A DNA stretch of 14,225 nucleotides from CBDCME01 sp965218865 (GTDB lineage: Bacteria; Pseudomonadota; Alphaproteobacteria; JAAXGF01): contig CBDCME010000068.1 of NCBI GenBank assembly GCA_965218865.1, positions 1 to 14,225 on the forward strand. The letters run 5' to 3'. Below, one piece after another: positions 6,551 to 14,055 of the stretch. The notes under the pieces were generated by a model. The model was not told where the DNA came from, did no database searches, and saw only the letters and a list, made by a program, of their open reading frames with translations. The translations under genes and the position numbers were made by a program. The stretch's first letter is position 1. Every line of letters begins with the position of its first letter.

Positions 6551-7947
6551 TTACTCTTGCTCGCGGCTGAACCAAAACAATTTTCGGCCGCTTTCGGAGA
6601 CCAGCGTCGACTTGACCACCTTCGCGCGCGATTGCAGCAGGGAGTTGGTTTCGGAATAGTCCGAAAAAATGTCCTCGCGCAAACTCAAGAGTTGCCCAAC
6701 CATCGGGTCGGTCTTGGGCACGAATTCGACCACGCCCGCGGGCGCCATATCGACAGTCCAGTCGACGAGTTGAGCCAATGGAATATTGCGGGCGATCGCC
6801 AGGTGATGGCCGAACGCCAGGGCCAGAATGGCATCCGCGCGGGTGCGTCTCCGCAGGCCCTGGCGTTCCGACTGGGCCCAACCCTGGTCGGGCGATGGGT
6901 TGGCGGCGTCGAGAAACAGCGGCAAGAACATCAGCTTTTCGCTTTCCGCGCGCGCATACGCGAGGTCCAGGGCGTCGTGATCGAAATCGAAGCCGACGAC
7001 GGTTCCCGCGCCGGCTTCGAGCGCCAGCTTCGAATAGTCGCCGGTATTGCAACCGAAATCCCAGAGCAGGCGCGGCTTCGCCGCAGCCACGAACTCGGCG
7101 ACAAAGGCCTTTTTTGCCGCGACTTCGGAGGACTCGTAGCCGTGGGATTGGGCGTAATCCGCCCACATCGTTTTGTTTGCGTCCGCCGGCCGCAGGCCTT
7201 CGATCCAACGCGCCAGCCGAGAAAGCAGATTCCGAAACGCGGAGCGGGGAAATCGGGCCGATTTCAGAGCCGCGGCGCGGTTGGCCGGGCCGTCTTTCGC
7301 GGCCTTTACCTGAAAGCGGGACGGCAAGACGATGTTCGTGAAGATATTCCTCGACGCCTTCCGCCAAAACGGCAGCAGTCGGTTGATCTCTCCGACGCCC
7401 CCTCCTGGTTGCCACGGTACCAAGCGTTGTGAGGGACGCCGAGGATGGCGCGCAAGAGAAGCGGCGCTAGAAATTGCTCGCAGAATTGGCGATGTCCGAG
7501 CCAGAACTCGCCGTCTTGATAGCGCCGAAACGACAGCCAATAGATGAAGATGGGACGCGGGCCCTCGAAATGGACGTTGTAGGCCGTCGCGTCCGACAGC
7601 GTGACACCGTGGTCCAACGCCTTCCGTTGAACCTCGAGGTGCAGCAGCGCCGCCGCCTTTAGGGCGGAGAAAGACCATTCATAGGGGTAGGAAACAAAAG
7701 CCAACCTTGGATGCTCGACAACGAACGAAGCGCCGGACGCGTGTGATCCGATGACCCCGGGGTCAACGGGATCGGCCGCGACCGCAAGCCCTTTATCCAC
7801 GAGTTCGCCCATGAGTCCGCTGGAACGGACGAACTCGAAATCGGCCGCGGCACGGGCCATGATCGTGCGAAAGACTCTGTCGTCACGATGAAATATCCGT
7901 CCCTTGGGATCCCTGAACGAGCCGGTATCGGGCCGAACCGCCGTCAT
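6551..7947 (-). pseudogene. Two-domain SAM methyltransferase with kinase-like N-terminus, frameshifted
   Basis: Two frames together make one protein of about 465 aa. The first (from ATG 7947) gives SYPYEWSFSALKAAALLHLE and DATAYNVHFEGPRPIFI, an N-terminal region whose D-x-x-x-x-N pattern resembles kinase/APH-like catalytic loops. The second carries a Rossmann methyltransferase: WDFGCNTGDYS (motif I), VVGFDFDHDALDLAY, FLDAANPSPDQGW, FGHHLAI and VEFVPKTDPM. They join at a run of five G (coding strand; 7398-7402). One more G would give a single frame, reading NQEG then VGEINRLLPF. NoeA-like or glycan-associated methyltransferases share this layout, from memory. The ATG overlaps the previous stop (ATGA), supporting this start. 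The substrate is unknown; it is likely inactive if the sequence is correct. Confidence 0.82.
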
Positions 7948-8181
7948 TCGTCGAGCTGGACGCCTTGGTTCGGGGTCTCTGGGGCTTTTTCACGTTTGAA
8001 AAATGCCTTGATCCGGTGCCAATACAACTTGAGGACAACCAAACCTCCGGCAATGCCACCAAACAGGGCCTGGAGCATGATACTTCCGGTACCGGGGATC
8101 AAGGTACGCCTGGGCGGGCGATACAACTTCCCAAATCGCGAGAACACACATCGCAAACAATAATCGGTTCAAAGTCGTCAC
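7944..8181 (-). pseudogene. Small 'YLDPGTGS' membrane protein, frameshifted
   Basis: From GTG 8181 (GGAG seven bases upstream) the frame reads MTTLNRLLFAMCVLAIWEVV, SPAQAYLDP: a signal peptide ending AQA followed by YLDP. The reading then fails. Skipping one C in the CCCC run at 8094-8097 continues as GTGSIMLQALFGGIAGGLVV, LKLYWHRIKAFFKREKAPET, to a stop overlapping the methyltransferase ATG. The restored 78-aa protein has the A-Y-L/I-D-P-G-T/S-G-S motif after a signal peptide, one membrane helix and a basic cytoplasmic tail, a known layout of small uncharacterised proteobacterial proteins (from memory). The ATGA overlap suggests it is made together with the methyltransferase. Function unknown. 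Confidence 0.8.
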
Positions 8182-8214
8182 GTCACATCTCCGGTTCTTG
8201 ATACCCGCGAACTA

Positions 8215-8246
8215 CGATTCCCCAAAGCGGCGATTCCCCAAAGCGG
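8215..8246. repeat. Perfect tandem duplication of a 16-bp unit
   Basis: The unit CGATTCCCCAAAGCGG occurs twice head to tail (8215-8230 and 8231-8246). It lies between the regulator gene and the small membrane protein gene, upstream of the latter. It may be a slip duplication or a doubled binding site. No further copies are seen nearby. Confidence 0.85.
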
Positions 8247-8308
8247 CACGCCATTTATCGATCGTCGTGAAGCCGTTGCCGCCGAAAAGCACTCGGCCAT
8301 GGCCGACC

Positions 8309-8992
8309 TCAGCCGGTATCTTTACTGACGACGTTTTGGAGAGCCGCGCGATCGTTGATCAGCACCTTGCCTCGTTTCAGGAGGATCCAGCCACTCTTTC
8401 GCCAAGACTGCAAATGTCTGTTTACGGTCTCACGGGAAATTCCCGACAGTTCCCCAAGCGCCGCCTGGGAAATGGTGACGACTTTTTTGGTCGGGTCGTC
8501 ATCCTGCCTAAGATGTTCCAAACCCAAGAGTCGTTTCGCCAGACGCGCCGGAACCGAGAGAAAGGCCGAATCCTCGACGAGCTCGCTCGTCCAACGGATA
8601 CGCGCACACACCAGCTTCAGCATATGGGTCGCCAGCTTCGGCTCGGTTTCCATCAAATTCAAAAATTCGCGTCGCGGGATCATCACGAGCTTGGTGGAAA
8701 CCAAGGCAACCGCGTCCGCCGTTCTCGGTAATCCGTCGAGCAGCGCGATCTCGCCGAATACGTCGCCCTCCTACATGACGTTCAGGGCGAGTTCCTTCCT
8801 GGCGGGCGAGCTGGTGCTAATCTTGACCCTTCCGGAAAGGACGCCATAGACACCGTCTCCCGTGTCGCCCTTGATGAAGAGTGTCTCGTTCGCCCCCAAT
8901 TTTCGGGTCACGACGAGTCCCATTATCCGCGACCGCGTTTTCTCGTCCAGGTCACGGAACAAATAGTGGCGCGCAAGAAAATCCTCGAACAT
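8309..8992 (-). pseudogene. Crp/Fnr-family regulator interrupted by an in-frame TAG
   Basis: Read through one stop, this is a 227-codon Crp/Fnr regulator of normal length. The cyclic-nucleotide-binding domain starts MFEDFLARHYLFRDLDEKTR, with GVYGVLSGRVKIS. The phosphate-binding cassette follows as GDVFGEIALLDGLPRTADA, keeping the Gly-Glu and Arg expected for nucleotide binding. A long dimer helix leads to a C-terminal helix-turn-helix (TISQAALGELSGISRETVNR; about 172-200). TAG at 8771-8773 (codon 74) cuts the nucleotide-binding domain; both sides are in the same frame, so one C-to-T change in a Gln codon could explain it. TAG is a real stop elsewhere here (dctP). No Fnr-type N-terminal cysteines are seen. 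The start at 8992 fits homologue N-termini better than GTG 9037. Confidence 0.87.
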
Positions 8993-9009
8993 CGGTGCCC
9001 CCGGGCAAA

Positions 9010-9037
9010 ATAATACCCTCTCCCAGCCCGTAACCAA
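9010..9037 (-). promoter_or_regulatory. Candidate promoter for the Crp/Fnr gene
   Basis: On the minus strand, TTGGTT (9032-9037) and TATTAT (9010-9015) are 16 bp apart, just upstream of the regulator. The start would lie only about ten bases before the ATG at 8992, giving a very short leader. The boxes are plausible but the short leader lowers confidence. Confidence 0.35.
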
Positions 9038-9051
9038 ACCTTTATGACGCT

Positions 9052-9077
9052 AATACGGGGACAGTGAACACATTTTC
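9052..9077. repeat. Possible remnant of a RAYT/IS200-like flanking repeat
   Basis: The segment containing ACGGGGACAGTGAACACA, between the gpsA-like and regulator genes, resembles a motif I remember beside REP-associated tyrosine transposase genes in many proteobacteria. Only one copy is present and no such transposase is nearby, so the call rests on recall. Confidence 0.25.
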
Positions 9078-9135
9078 AATCGCTTGGTGATACCCCGTCG
9101 CGAAGATCGAACGAGCTTGGCGCGCGTGGGGTCGA

Positions 9136-10125
9136 TCATTCGTCCCCCAGTTCCGAGAGCAAGTGCATGACCCGGGACTCGAGGGGAGCCTCGCCCTGAC
9201 CCGAAAAGATGGCGTTGACGAAAGCCGTGATCGGGGCGTGAATTCCGCGCTCGTCGGCAATTCGCTGGACGGCCTGGATCGATTTGCTGCCCTCGAAGAT
9301 AATGCCCGATTTGACCTGATCCACCTTGATGAAATTCTTGCCGATCATCAACCCCAGCGTCCGGTTGCGGCTCTTGTCGACGCTGGCCGTCAGGGTGAAA
9401 TCGCCGAAGGCGCAGAATTTACGCGAAATATCCACGTCCGAACAGAGTTCCGCCAGGAAACGGCACATCTCCTTGTAACAATAGTTCAAGAAGCCGAAAT
9501 GGGTATTTTGGCTGTGAGCGTACGCATCGATGATCCCGACGGCGATCGAATACACGTTTTTCAAGACCCCACAGTATTCGACGCCGCGCCGGTCCTCGCT
9601 GAAATCGAAATGCAGGTTTCCGGCGCCCAACATCCCGCGAGCCAGTCGGCGGGCCAGTTCCCCGGGTCCGCCAAGTGTCGCGTAACTCGTGAACCCGCGC
9701 ATCAGCTCGTCGGCGAAAGTAGGCCCGGAAAGCGCCACGACGGCGGCGGGCGCGGCCTCGGCGGCGATCACCGACGACATCGTTTCCAGGGCCGGGTAGG
9801 CAATACCCTTGGCGGTCGAAATCACGACTTTTCCGCGCACGGCCTCGGCGGCCAAGCGGGCGACTTCGCCGGTAACGCTCGAGGGCACGCAAAACGCGAC
9901 CACGTCGGCTTCCCGCAGCGCCTCGGCGCCCTCGGAAATACAACAGGCCCGAACATGATCGTGCAAGGCGACATCGGGAAGATAGTGGAGATTGCGATGC
10001 TTGTGGTTGATTGATTCGACGATCTCCCTGTTGCGCCCAAGCAGGGTCACGACTTCGACTCCCGGCGCGATCGTCTGGGCCAGCGCCGTGCCGAATCCGC
10101 CGGCGCCCAGGACCGCGAACTTCAC
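9136..10125 (-). CDS. GpsA-like NAD(P)-dependent glycerol-3-phosphate dehydrogenase
   Basis: This soluble enzyme would interconvert dihydroxyacetone phosphate and sn-glycerol 3-phosphate. The N-terminal Rossmann site is MKFAVLGAGGFGTAL (GAGGFG at 7-12). It is followed by the coenzyme loop LGRN, ADVVAFCVPS, STAKGI (with the conserved Lys), LSGPTFADE, and the catalytic VEYCGVLKNVYSIAVGI with its Lys. The usual GD-LxLT...SRN block appears as GDFTLTASVDKSRNR, a divergent form. Length (329 aa) is normal. The GTG start has GGAGG six bases upstream. It lies 96 bp after a nucleotidyltransferase gene, away from any phospholipid genes. Divergence and context suggest a paralogue serving a glycan or head-group pathway rather than bulk phospholipid synthesis; that is inference, so I give no symbol. 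Confidence 0.88.
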   Translation of the reverse strand: MKFAVLGAGGFGTALAQTIAPGVEVVTLLGRNREIVESINHKHRNLHYLPDVALHDHVRACCISEGAEALREADVVAFCVPSSVTGEVARLAAEAVRGKVVISTAKGIAYPALETMSSVIAAEAAPAAVVALSGPTFADELMRGFTSYATLGGPGELARRLARGMLGAGNLHFDFSEDRRGVEYCGVLKNVYSIAVGIIDAYAHSQNTHFGFLNYCYKEMCRFLAELCSDVDISRKFCAFGDFTLTASVDKSRNRTLGLMIGKNFIKVDQVKSGIIFEGSKSIQAVQRIADERGIHAPITAFVNAIFSGQGEAPLESRVMHLLSELGDE

Positions 10126-10221
10126 CGGGACCCTCCGGGGCGGGCATCAGCCAATAAAGCCGCCCGCGCGGTGGACCCGACGAAGTGTTGCCGGCCAGGC
10201 GGAGATGCCCGCGTCATCACC

Positions 10222-10917
10222 TTAGGCCAGCGACCGGGAATCATTCTTGATCCTGGCGTTGACCACGGCGAGATCGGCCTCGGAATCGATCTCGAAACAG
10301 AACAGATCGGATATATCGACGGGGAACAATTTCAGCCCTCTCGGAATCGCGAACTCCAACGCCCTTTCGAAGAAATCGAATTTCTCGCAGGCCGCCAGAC
10401 AATCCAGCAATAGCGGTACATCGCCAGCCACAACCTTGTTGATTCCGACGGCTTCACCACGGGCGCCACTCACTTCCTTGGAGACGCGAACGATCGCGCC
10501 CGTTCCGTCGGTCCGGTACTTGACCTCCTCCTGCCCGACCGAGGACGTATTGACCGCCATGCACGAACCGGGAAAGGGTGCCAATCGGGCAATGACCTCG
10601 GAGGCAAACACGACATCCCCGTTGAGCCAGACGACATCGCAATCCTTCATCTCCCGTAAACCGAGCCGGAGGCTCTGGGACGTGTTCGTCTTCTCGAAAT
10701 TCTCGTTAATGACGTAGGTAAGACCCGGGTACTTGTCGACGATCAAATCCTTTTTGAAGCCGACCACCACGCAGATGTCGTTGCGCGCGACATGGCGCGT
10801 AAGCCCCGCGATCTGTTCATCAAGGATCGTTTTGCCATTGGCCAGAACGGTGAGCGCCTTCGGGTGCGGCCGGCCCAGGCGGACGCCGATCCCGGCGGCG
10901 AGTATGACAACCTTCAT
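10222..10917 (-). CDS. Sugar-phosphate/phosphocholine-type nucleotidyltransferase
   Basis: This 231-aa cytoplasmic enzyme would join a nucleoside triphosphate to a phosphorylated small molecule, releasing pyrophosphate. It has the nucleotidyltransferase signature LAAGIGVRLG (6-15) followed by PKAL (Lys20), then NTSQSLRLGL near 78-87. The metal-binding Asp is in WLNGDVVF (Asp101), and a late EIDSEADLAVV block (209-219) contains the second acidic cluster. It is shorter than glucose-1-phosphate enzymes and resembles phosphocholine or phosphoethanolamine cytidylyltransferases of the LicC kind. I chose the ATG at 10917, with GAGG six bases upstream, over the longer open frame. It sits 41 bp after ispB and 96 bp before the gpsA-like gene. 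The precise substrate cannot be told from the sequence. Confidence 0.85.
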   Translation of the reverse strand: MKVVILAAGIGVRLGRPHPKALTVLANGKTILDEQIAGLTRHVARNDICVVVGFKKDLIVDKYPGLTYVINENFEKTNTSQSLRLGLREMKDCDVVWLNGDVVFASEVIARLAPFPGSCMAVNTSSVGQEEVKYRTDGTGAIVRVSKEVSGARGEAVGINKVVAGDVPLLLDCLAACEKFDFFERALEFAIPRGLKLFPVDISDLFCFEIDSEADLAVVNARIKNDSRSLA

Positions 10918-10958
10918 AAAGTGCCTCGCGGGTCTCGCCGAATTACGATGCAGACAAG

Positions 10959-11981
10959 CTAATGGAGGCGTTCGATGCAGAAATCGATGACCTCGCAAAG
11001 AACCGTCTTGTACACACTTTCCGGGAACAGCCCGAGGGCGTCGCGTGCCACGGCCCCATAGTGGCGTGCCCTCTCGACCGTGTCCGATAGGGTTCGATAT
11101 TTCTTCATCAGCCGCATGGCCTGGGCGAGATCGCCCTCCCGTTGGTTCCCGTCCTCGAGGACGCGCCGCCAGAATCGACGTTCGGCTTCGTTACCCCGGC
11201 GATAGGCGAGAACCACGGGCAGCGTGATCTTGCCGTCGCGGAAGTCGTCGCCGACGCTCTTGCCGAGCAGGGCCTGGCCGTCCGAATAATCGAGCACGTC
11301 GTCGATGAGTTGAAACGCAATCCCCAGATTCAGCCCGTAGGTCTCGAGCGCCTCCTCCTCGGCGTTCGGACGCTCCGAAACGACCGCTCCCAGGCGGCAG
11401 GCGGCGGCGAACAGCGTCGCCGTCTTCGAGGTAACGACGTCGAGATAGGCGGCCTCGCTGGTTTCGGTGTCGTTCGAGGTGATGAGTTGCAGCACCTCCC
11501 CCTCGGCGATCCGCGCCGCCGCGCTGGCAAGGATATCCAAAACCTTGAGGGAACCATCGGAAACCATGATCTGAAACGAGCGGCTGAACAGAAAATCACC
11601 CACCAACACGCTCGGCTTGTTGCCCCAAACGGTATTGGCGGTGGCGTTGCCGCGGCGCAGATCGCTGTCGTCGACGACGTCGTCGTGCAAGAGCGTGGCC
11701 GTGTGAATGAATTCGACGCAGGCGGCGAGGCCGACGTGGCGGCGGCCTCTGTAGCCGCAAAGTTGCGCCGCCGCCAGCGTCAGCATGGGACGCAGGCGCT
11801 TGCCGCCGGCGGCAATGATGTGGCCGGCGAGTTGCGGAATCAGCGCCACCGAACTGTTCATGCGTTCGAGGATGATGCGGTTGACTTCGCGTAGATCCTC
11901 CATCACGAGCGCGTGCAAGCGATCTAAGGCGGTCTGCGATGCGCGGCGCCGTTCGTTTTCGAGATTGACCAGGACGGTCAC
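10959..11981 (-). CDS. ispB: Long-chain polyprenyl diphosphate synthase (IspB type)
   Basis: This enzyme extends farnesyl diphosphate with isopentenyl units to make the ubiquinone side chain. The class I trans-prenyltransferase sites are intact: GGKRLRPML (substrate-binding, about 59-67), the first Asp-rich motif LLHDDVVDDSDLRRG (DDVVD at 100-104), KTATLFAAACRLGA, the second motif AFQLIDDVLDYSD (226-231), and GDDFRDGKITLPV. Small residues (Ala, Thr) at the positions just before the first Asp motif fit a long chain product such as C40-C50. I chose the GTG at 11981, with GGGGAG five bases upstream; a GTG at 11996 lacks a site. The gene diverges from the DUF2007 gene, as in many alphaproteobacteria. 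It heads a minus-strand series; co-transcription with the next gene (41 bp) is likely. Confidence 0.95.
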   Translation of the reverse strand: MTVLVNLENERRRASQTALDRLHALVMEDLREVNRIILERMNSSVALIPQLAGHIIAAGGKRLRPMLTLAAAQLCGYRGRRHVGLAACVEFIHTATLLHDDVVDDSDLRRGNATANTVWGNKPSVLVGDFLFSRSFQIMVSDGSLKVLDILASAAARIAEGEVLQLITSNDTETSEAAYLDVVTSKTATLFAAACRLGAVVSERPNAEEEALETYGLNLGIAFQLIDDVLDYSDGQALLGKSVGDDFRDGKITLPVVLAYRRGNEAERRFWRRVLEDGNQREGDLAQAMRLMKKYRTLSDTVERARHYGAVARDALGLFPESVYKTVLCEVIDFCIERLH

Positions 11982-12045
11982 CTGTTCTCCCCTCACTTGA
12001 CGCCAAGCCCCTCTCTACGCAAGCATGGCTTTCGACCCGCGGGCG

Positions 12046-12073
12046 ACTCTAGCAAAACGGCGCGGGCTTTCAA
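12046..12073 (-). promoter_or_regulatory. Candidate sigma-70-type promoter for ispB
   Basis: On the minus strand, TTGAAA (12068-12073) and TAGAGT (12046-12051) are separated by 16 bp in the divergent intergenic region. Transcription would start near 12039, about 57 bases before the chosen ispB start. Placement and match are reasonable; no equally good plus-strand promoter was found. Confidence 0.5.
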
Positions 12074-12089
12074 TAGGGGGAAATCCTCG

Positions 12090-12323
12090 ATGCTCGAACT
12101 CATGCGTACCAACGACCCGGTCCGGCTTTCATGGGCGCTCGCGATCTTGGCCGCTGACGATATCGAATCCGTGGTCCTCGATACCCACACCAGCATCGTC
12201 GAGGGCAGCATCGGTGTCCTCCCCCGCCGGCTCATGGTCGACGATGATGATCTCCCACGGGCCCGGCGCCTGTTGAACGAGGCCGAGAAAGCCAACAACC
12301 TTGTCCCCGACCACACCGGCTAA
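12090..12323 (+). CDS. DUF2007 family protein
   Basis: This 77-aa protein has the DUF2007 layout: MLELMRTNDPVRLSWALAIL, an AADDIESVVLDTHTSI segment, and GVLPRRLMVDDDDLPRARRL with its end helix. The family is a small alpha/beta fold sometimes labelled a putative signal-transducing protein; its biochemical role is not established. I chose ATG 12090, preceded by AGGGGG nine bases upstream, rather than the longer open frame from 11997, which would overlap the promoter region. It overlaps the start of the downstream methyltransferase by 23 bp, so they are probably coupled. The position next to ispB matches a common alphaproteobacterial arrangement. Confidence 0.85.
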   Translation: MLELMRTNDPVRLSWALAILAADDIESVVLDTHTSIVEGSIGVLPRRLMVDDDDLPRARRLLNEAEKANNLVPDHTG

Positions 12324-13098
12324 GGCCACGAGCGACGACGCCCTTTTGGATGGCCGGGTTCGTCTCCGTCAGTTCACGAGCGGTTATCGCGTCGCCATCG
12401 ACCCGGTTTTCCTCGCCGCCGCGGTTCCGGCCCGGGCCGGCGACCGCGTCCTCGACGTCGGTACGGGCGTTGGCGCGGCCGCCCTCTGCCTCGCGTTCCG
12501 GGTTCCGGGCTGCTGGACCGCCGGGATCGATCACCAGCCCGAACTGGTCCGTCTCGCGGCTCAAAATATTGTCCGCAACGGGTTCGAAAACGATCTCGCC
12601 GTGGCCGTGGCCGACATTTCCCGGACGACCTCGCTGCGCCCGGCCAGTTTCGATCACGTGATGGCCAATCCGCCCCACCTCGATTCGGCCCGGTGCAATC
12701 CTTCCCCCGACCCGGCGCGGGCCGCCGCCACCGTCGAATCCGCCCCCGACCTGCGAACCTGGGTATCGTACTGCCTGGCGATGGTCCGGCCCCGGGGCAG
12801 CCTCACTCTAATCCACCGAACCGACCGTCTGGACGACTTGCTCACCGCCTTGCACGCCCGGGCCGGCGCCATCGTCGTGTTTCCATTGTGGCCCGAAAGC
12901 GATGGCAAACGGCCCGCGAAACGTGTCATCGTGCAGGCCCGCAAGGATGTCGCCTCGCCGACACGTCTCGCCCGGGGTCTGTCTCTGCATCCTTCGGGCG
13001 AGGGGCGCTTCACCGCCGCCGCCGATGCCATTCTGCGTCAGGGCCGACAGCTGGCCCTGGAGGCGCCTAATTGGGGGATGATGACGGGATGCCGATGA
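12301..13098 (+). CDS. TrmN6-like tRNA/N6-adenine methyltransferase
   Basis: This cytoplasmic SAM-dependent methyltransferase resembles tRNA1(Val) A37 N6-methyltransferases. The opening part ALLDGRVRLRQFTSGYRVAI is typical of TrmN6. Motif I is LDVGTGVG (51-58), the acidic ribose-binding segment is GIDHQPELVRLAAQN, and the catalytic motif is NPPH (123-126). NPPY is the more common form, so His here is a mild departure also seen in relatives. A C-terminal block with PLWPESDGKRPAKRVIVQARK follows. The TTG start at 12301 overlaps the DUF2007 gene; its ribosome site is weak, so the exact start is open, but family alignment from memory expects about a dozen residues before 'ALL'. It is part of the housekeeping set following ispB. 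Confidence 0.85.
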   Translation: MSPTTPAKATSDDALLDGRVRLRQFTSGYRVAIDPVFLAAAVPARAGDRVLDVGTGVGAAALCLAFRVPGCWTAGIDHQPELVRLAAQNIVRNGFENDLAVAVADISRTTSLRPASFDHVMANPPHLDSARCNPSPDPARAAATVESAPDLRTWVSYCLAMVRPRGSLTLIHRTDRLDDLLTALHARAGAIVVFPLWPESDGKRPAKRVIVQARKDVASPTRLARGLSLHPSGEGRFTAAADAILRQGRQLALEAPNWGMMTGCR

Positions 13099-13123
13099 TT
13101 GGTCGTACGATGAGGCCAGGGCG

Positions 13124-13981
13124 ATGAAGATTCGCCGCCTGCTCGCCAAACTGCCCTTCCGGCCAGACCGCATTCTGGCCCCGGTCGTTCCGGTGGTGCG
13201 ACTTTCGGGGGTCATCGGCGGCGTCGGCCCGCTGCGCCGGGGCCTCAGCCTAGCGGCACTCCACCGAGAGCTGGAAAAAGCCTTTACCACCGACGGCGCC
13301 GTCGCCGTCGCCCTGAGCGTTAATTCACCCGGGGGATCGGCGGTGCAGTCGGCCCTTATCCACCGCCGCATTCGCGCCCTCGCGGACGAGCACGGGATCA
13401 AGGTGATCGCCTTCGCCGAGGACGTCGCCGCGTCCGGCGGCTACTGGCTGGCCCTGGCCGGAGACGAAATCTACGCCGACGCGGCATCGATCATCGGCAG
13501 CATCGGTGTCATTTCCGCCGGCTTCGGATTCGCCGAGGCGATCGCGCGGCTGGGAATCGAAAGGCGCGTCTATACGTCCGGAGAACGGAAATCGATTCTC
13601 GACCCTTTCCGTCCGGAAGATCCGGAAGACGTCGCCCGAATCGCGGAAATCCAGGCCGACATCCACGCCGGCTTCAAGGCCCTCGTGAAGGCCCGCCGCG
13701 GCGCCAAGCTCAGCCAGGACGACAACCACCGGAAGGAACTGTTCTCGGGTGCCTTTTGGACCGGGAACAGGGCCTTGGAAATGGGTTTGATCGACGGCCT
13801 CGGCGACCTCGGGAGCGTGCTTCGGGAACGCTTCGGCGCCAAGGTTCGTTTCCGATTCCTGGCCGAGGAGCGAGGCCGGCTCTGGCGCCGTTTCCAGATC
13901 GGACCCGGCCCCGGTGATTGGGCCGAATCCGCCCTCGGCGCCCTAGAGGCCCGCGGTCTCTGGTCCCGCTACGGTCTTTAG
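13124..13981 (+). CDS. S49 family serine peptidase (SppA/SohB-like)
   Basis: This 285-aa protein belongs to the ClpP-fold S49 peptidases that cut signal peptides and small membrane protein fragments. The core SVNSPGGSAVQS (65-76) forms the oxyanion loop, VAASGGYWLA contains the nucleophile Ser104, and SGERKSILDPF the general base Lys156, giving the Ser-Lys dyad. The IIGSIGVI strand and the late FWTGNRALEMGLIDGLGDL segment are typical. Unlike E. coli SohB, no clear N-terminal membrane anchor is visible; the first 25 residues are basic and then hydrophobic, so it may be soluble or peripheral. GAGG lies eight bases before the ATG. It follows the methyltransferase by 25 bp and is probably in its operon. 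Confidence 0.92.
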   Translation: MKIRRLLAKLPFRPDRILAPVVPVVRLSGVIGGVGPLRRGLSLAALHRELEKAFTTDGAVAVALSVNSPGGSAVQSALIHRRIRALADEHGIKVIAFAEDVAASGGYWLALAGDEIYADAASIIGSIGVISAGFGFAEAIARLGIERRVYTSGERKSILDPFRPEDPEDVARIAEIQADIHAGFKALVKARRGAKLSQDDNHRKELFSGAFWTGNRALEMGLIDGLGDLGSVLRERFGAKVRFRFLAEERGRLWRRFQIGPGPGDWAESALGALEARGLWSRYGL

Positions 13982-14055
13982 AAACCAAGCGGGGACGGCG
14001 AGCCGTCATCCTCCGCCCTTGACCGGGACGCCGCCGCCAACGCACATTCGCTCGC

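Noticed and set aside
6497..7432. Plus-strand open frame of 311 codons opposite the methyltransferase
   Set aside because: Arg/Gly-rich shadow without domain or ribosome site; the minus strand has unmistakable methyltransferase motifs.
8771..8773. TAG recoding (amber read-through) in the regulator gene
   Set aside because: dctP in the same window ends with TAG and no suppressor or recoding signal is seen; a nonsense mutation is simpler.
9163..10014. Plus-strand open frame opposite the gpsA-like gene
   Set aside because: No domain, composition of a shadow frame, and the opposite strand codes for a complete dehydrogenase.
13994..14007. GACGGC/GCCGTC inverted repeat after the S49 gene as terminator
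   Set aside because: The loop would be two to four bases and no T-run follows.
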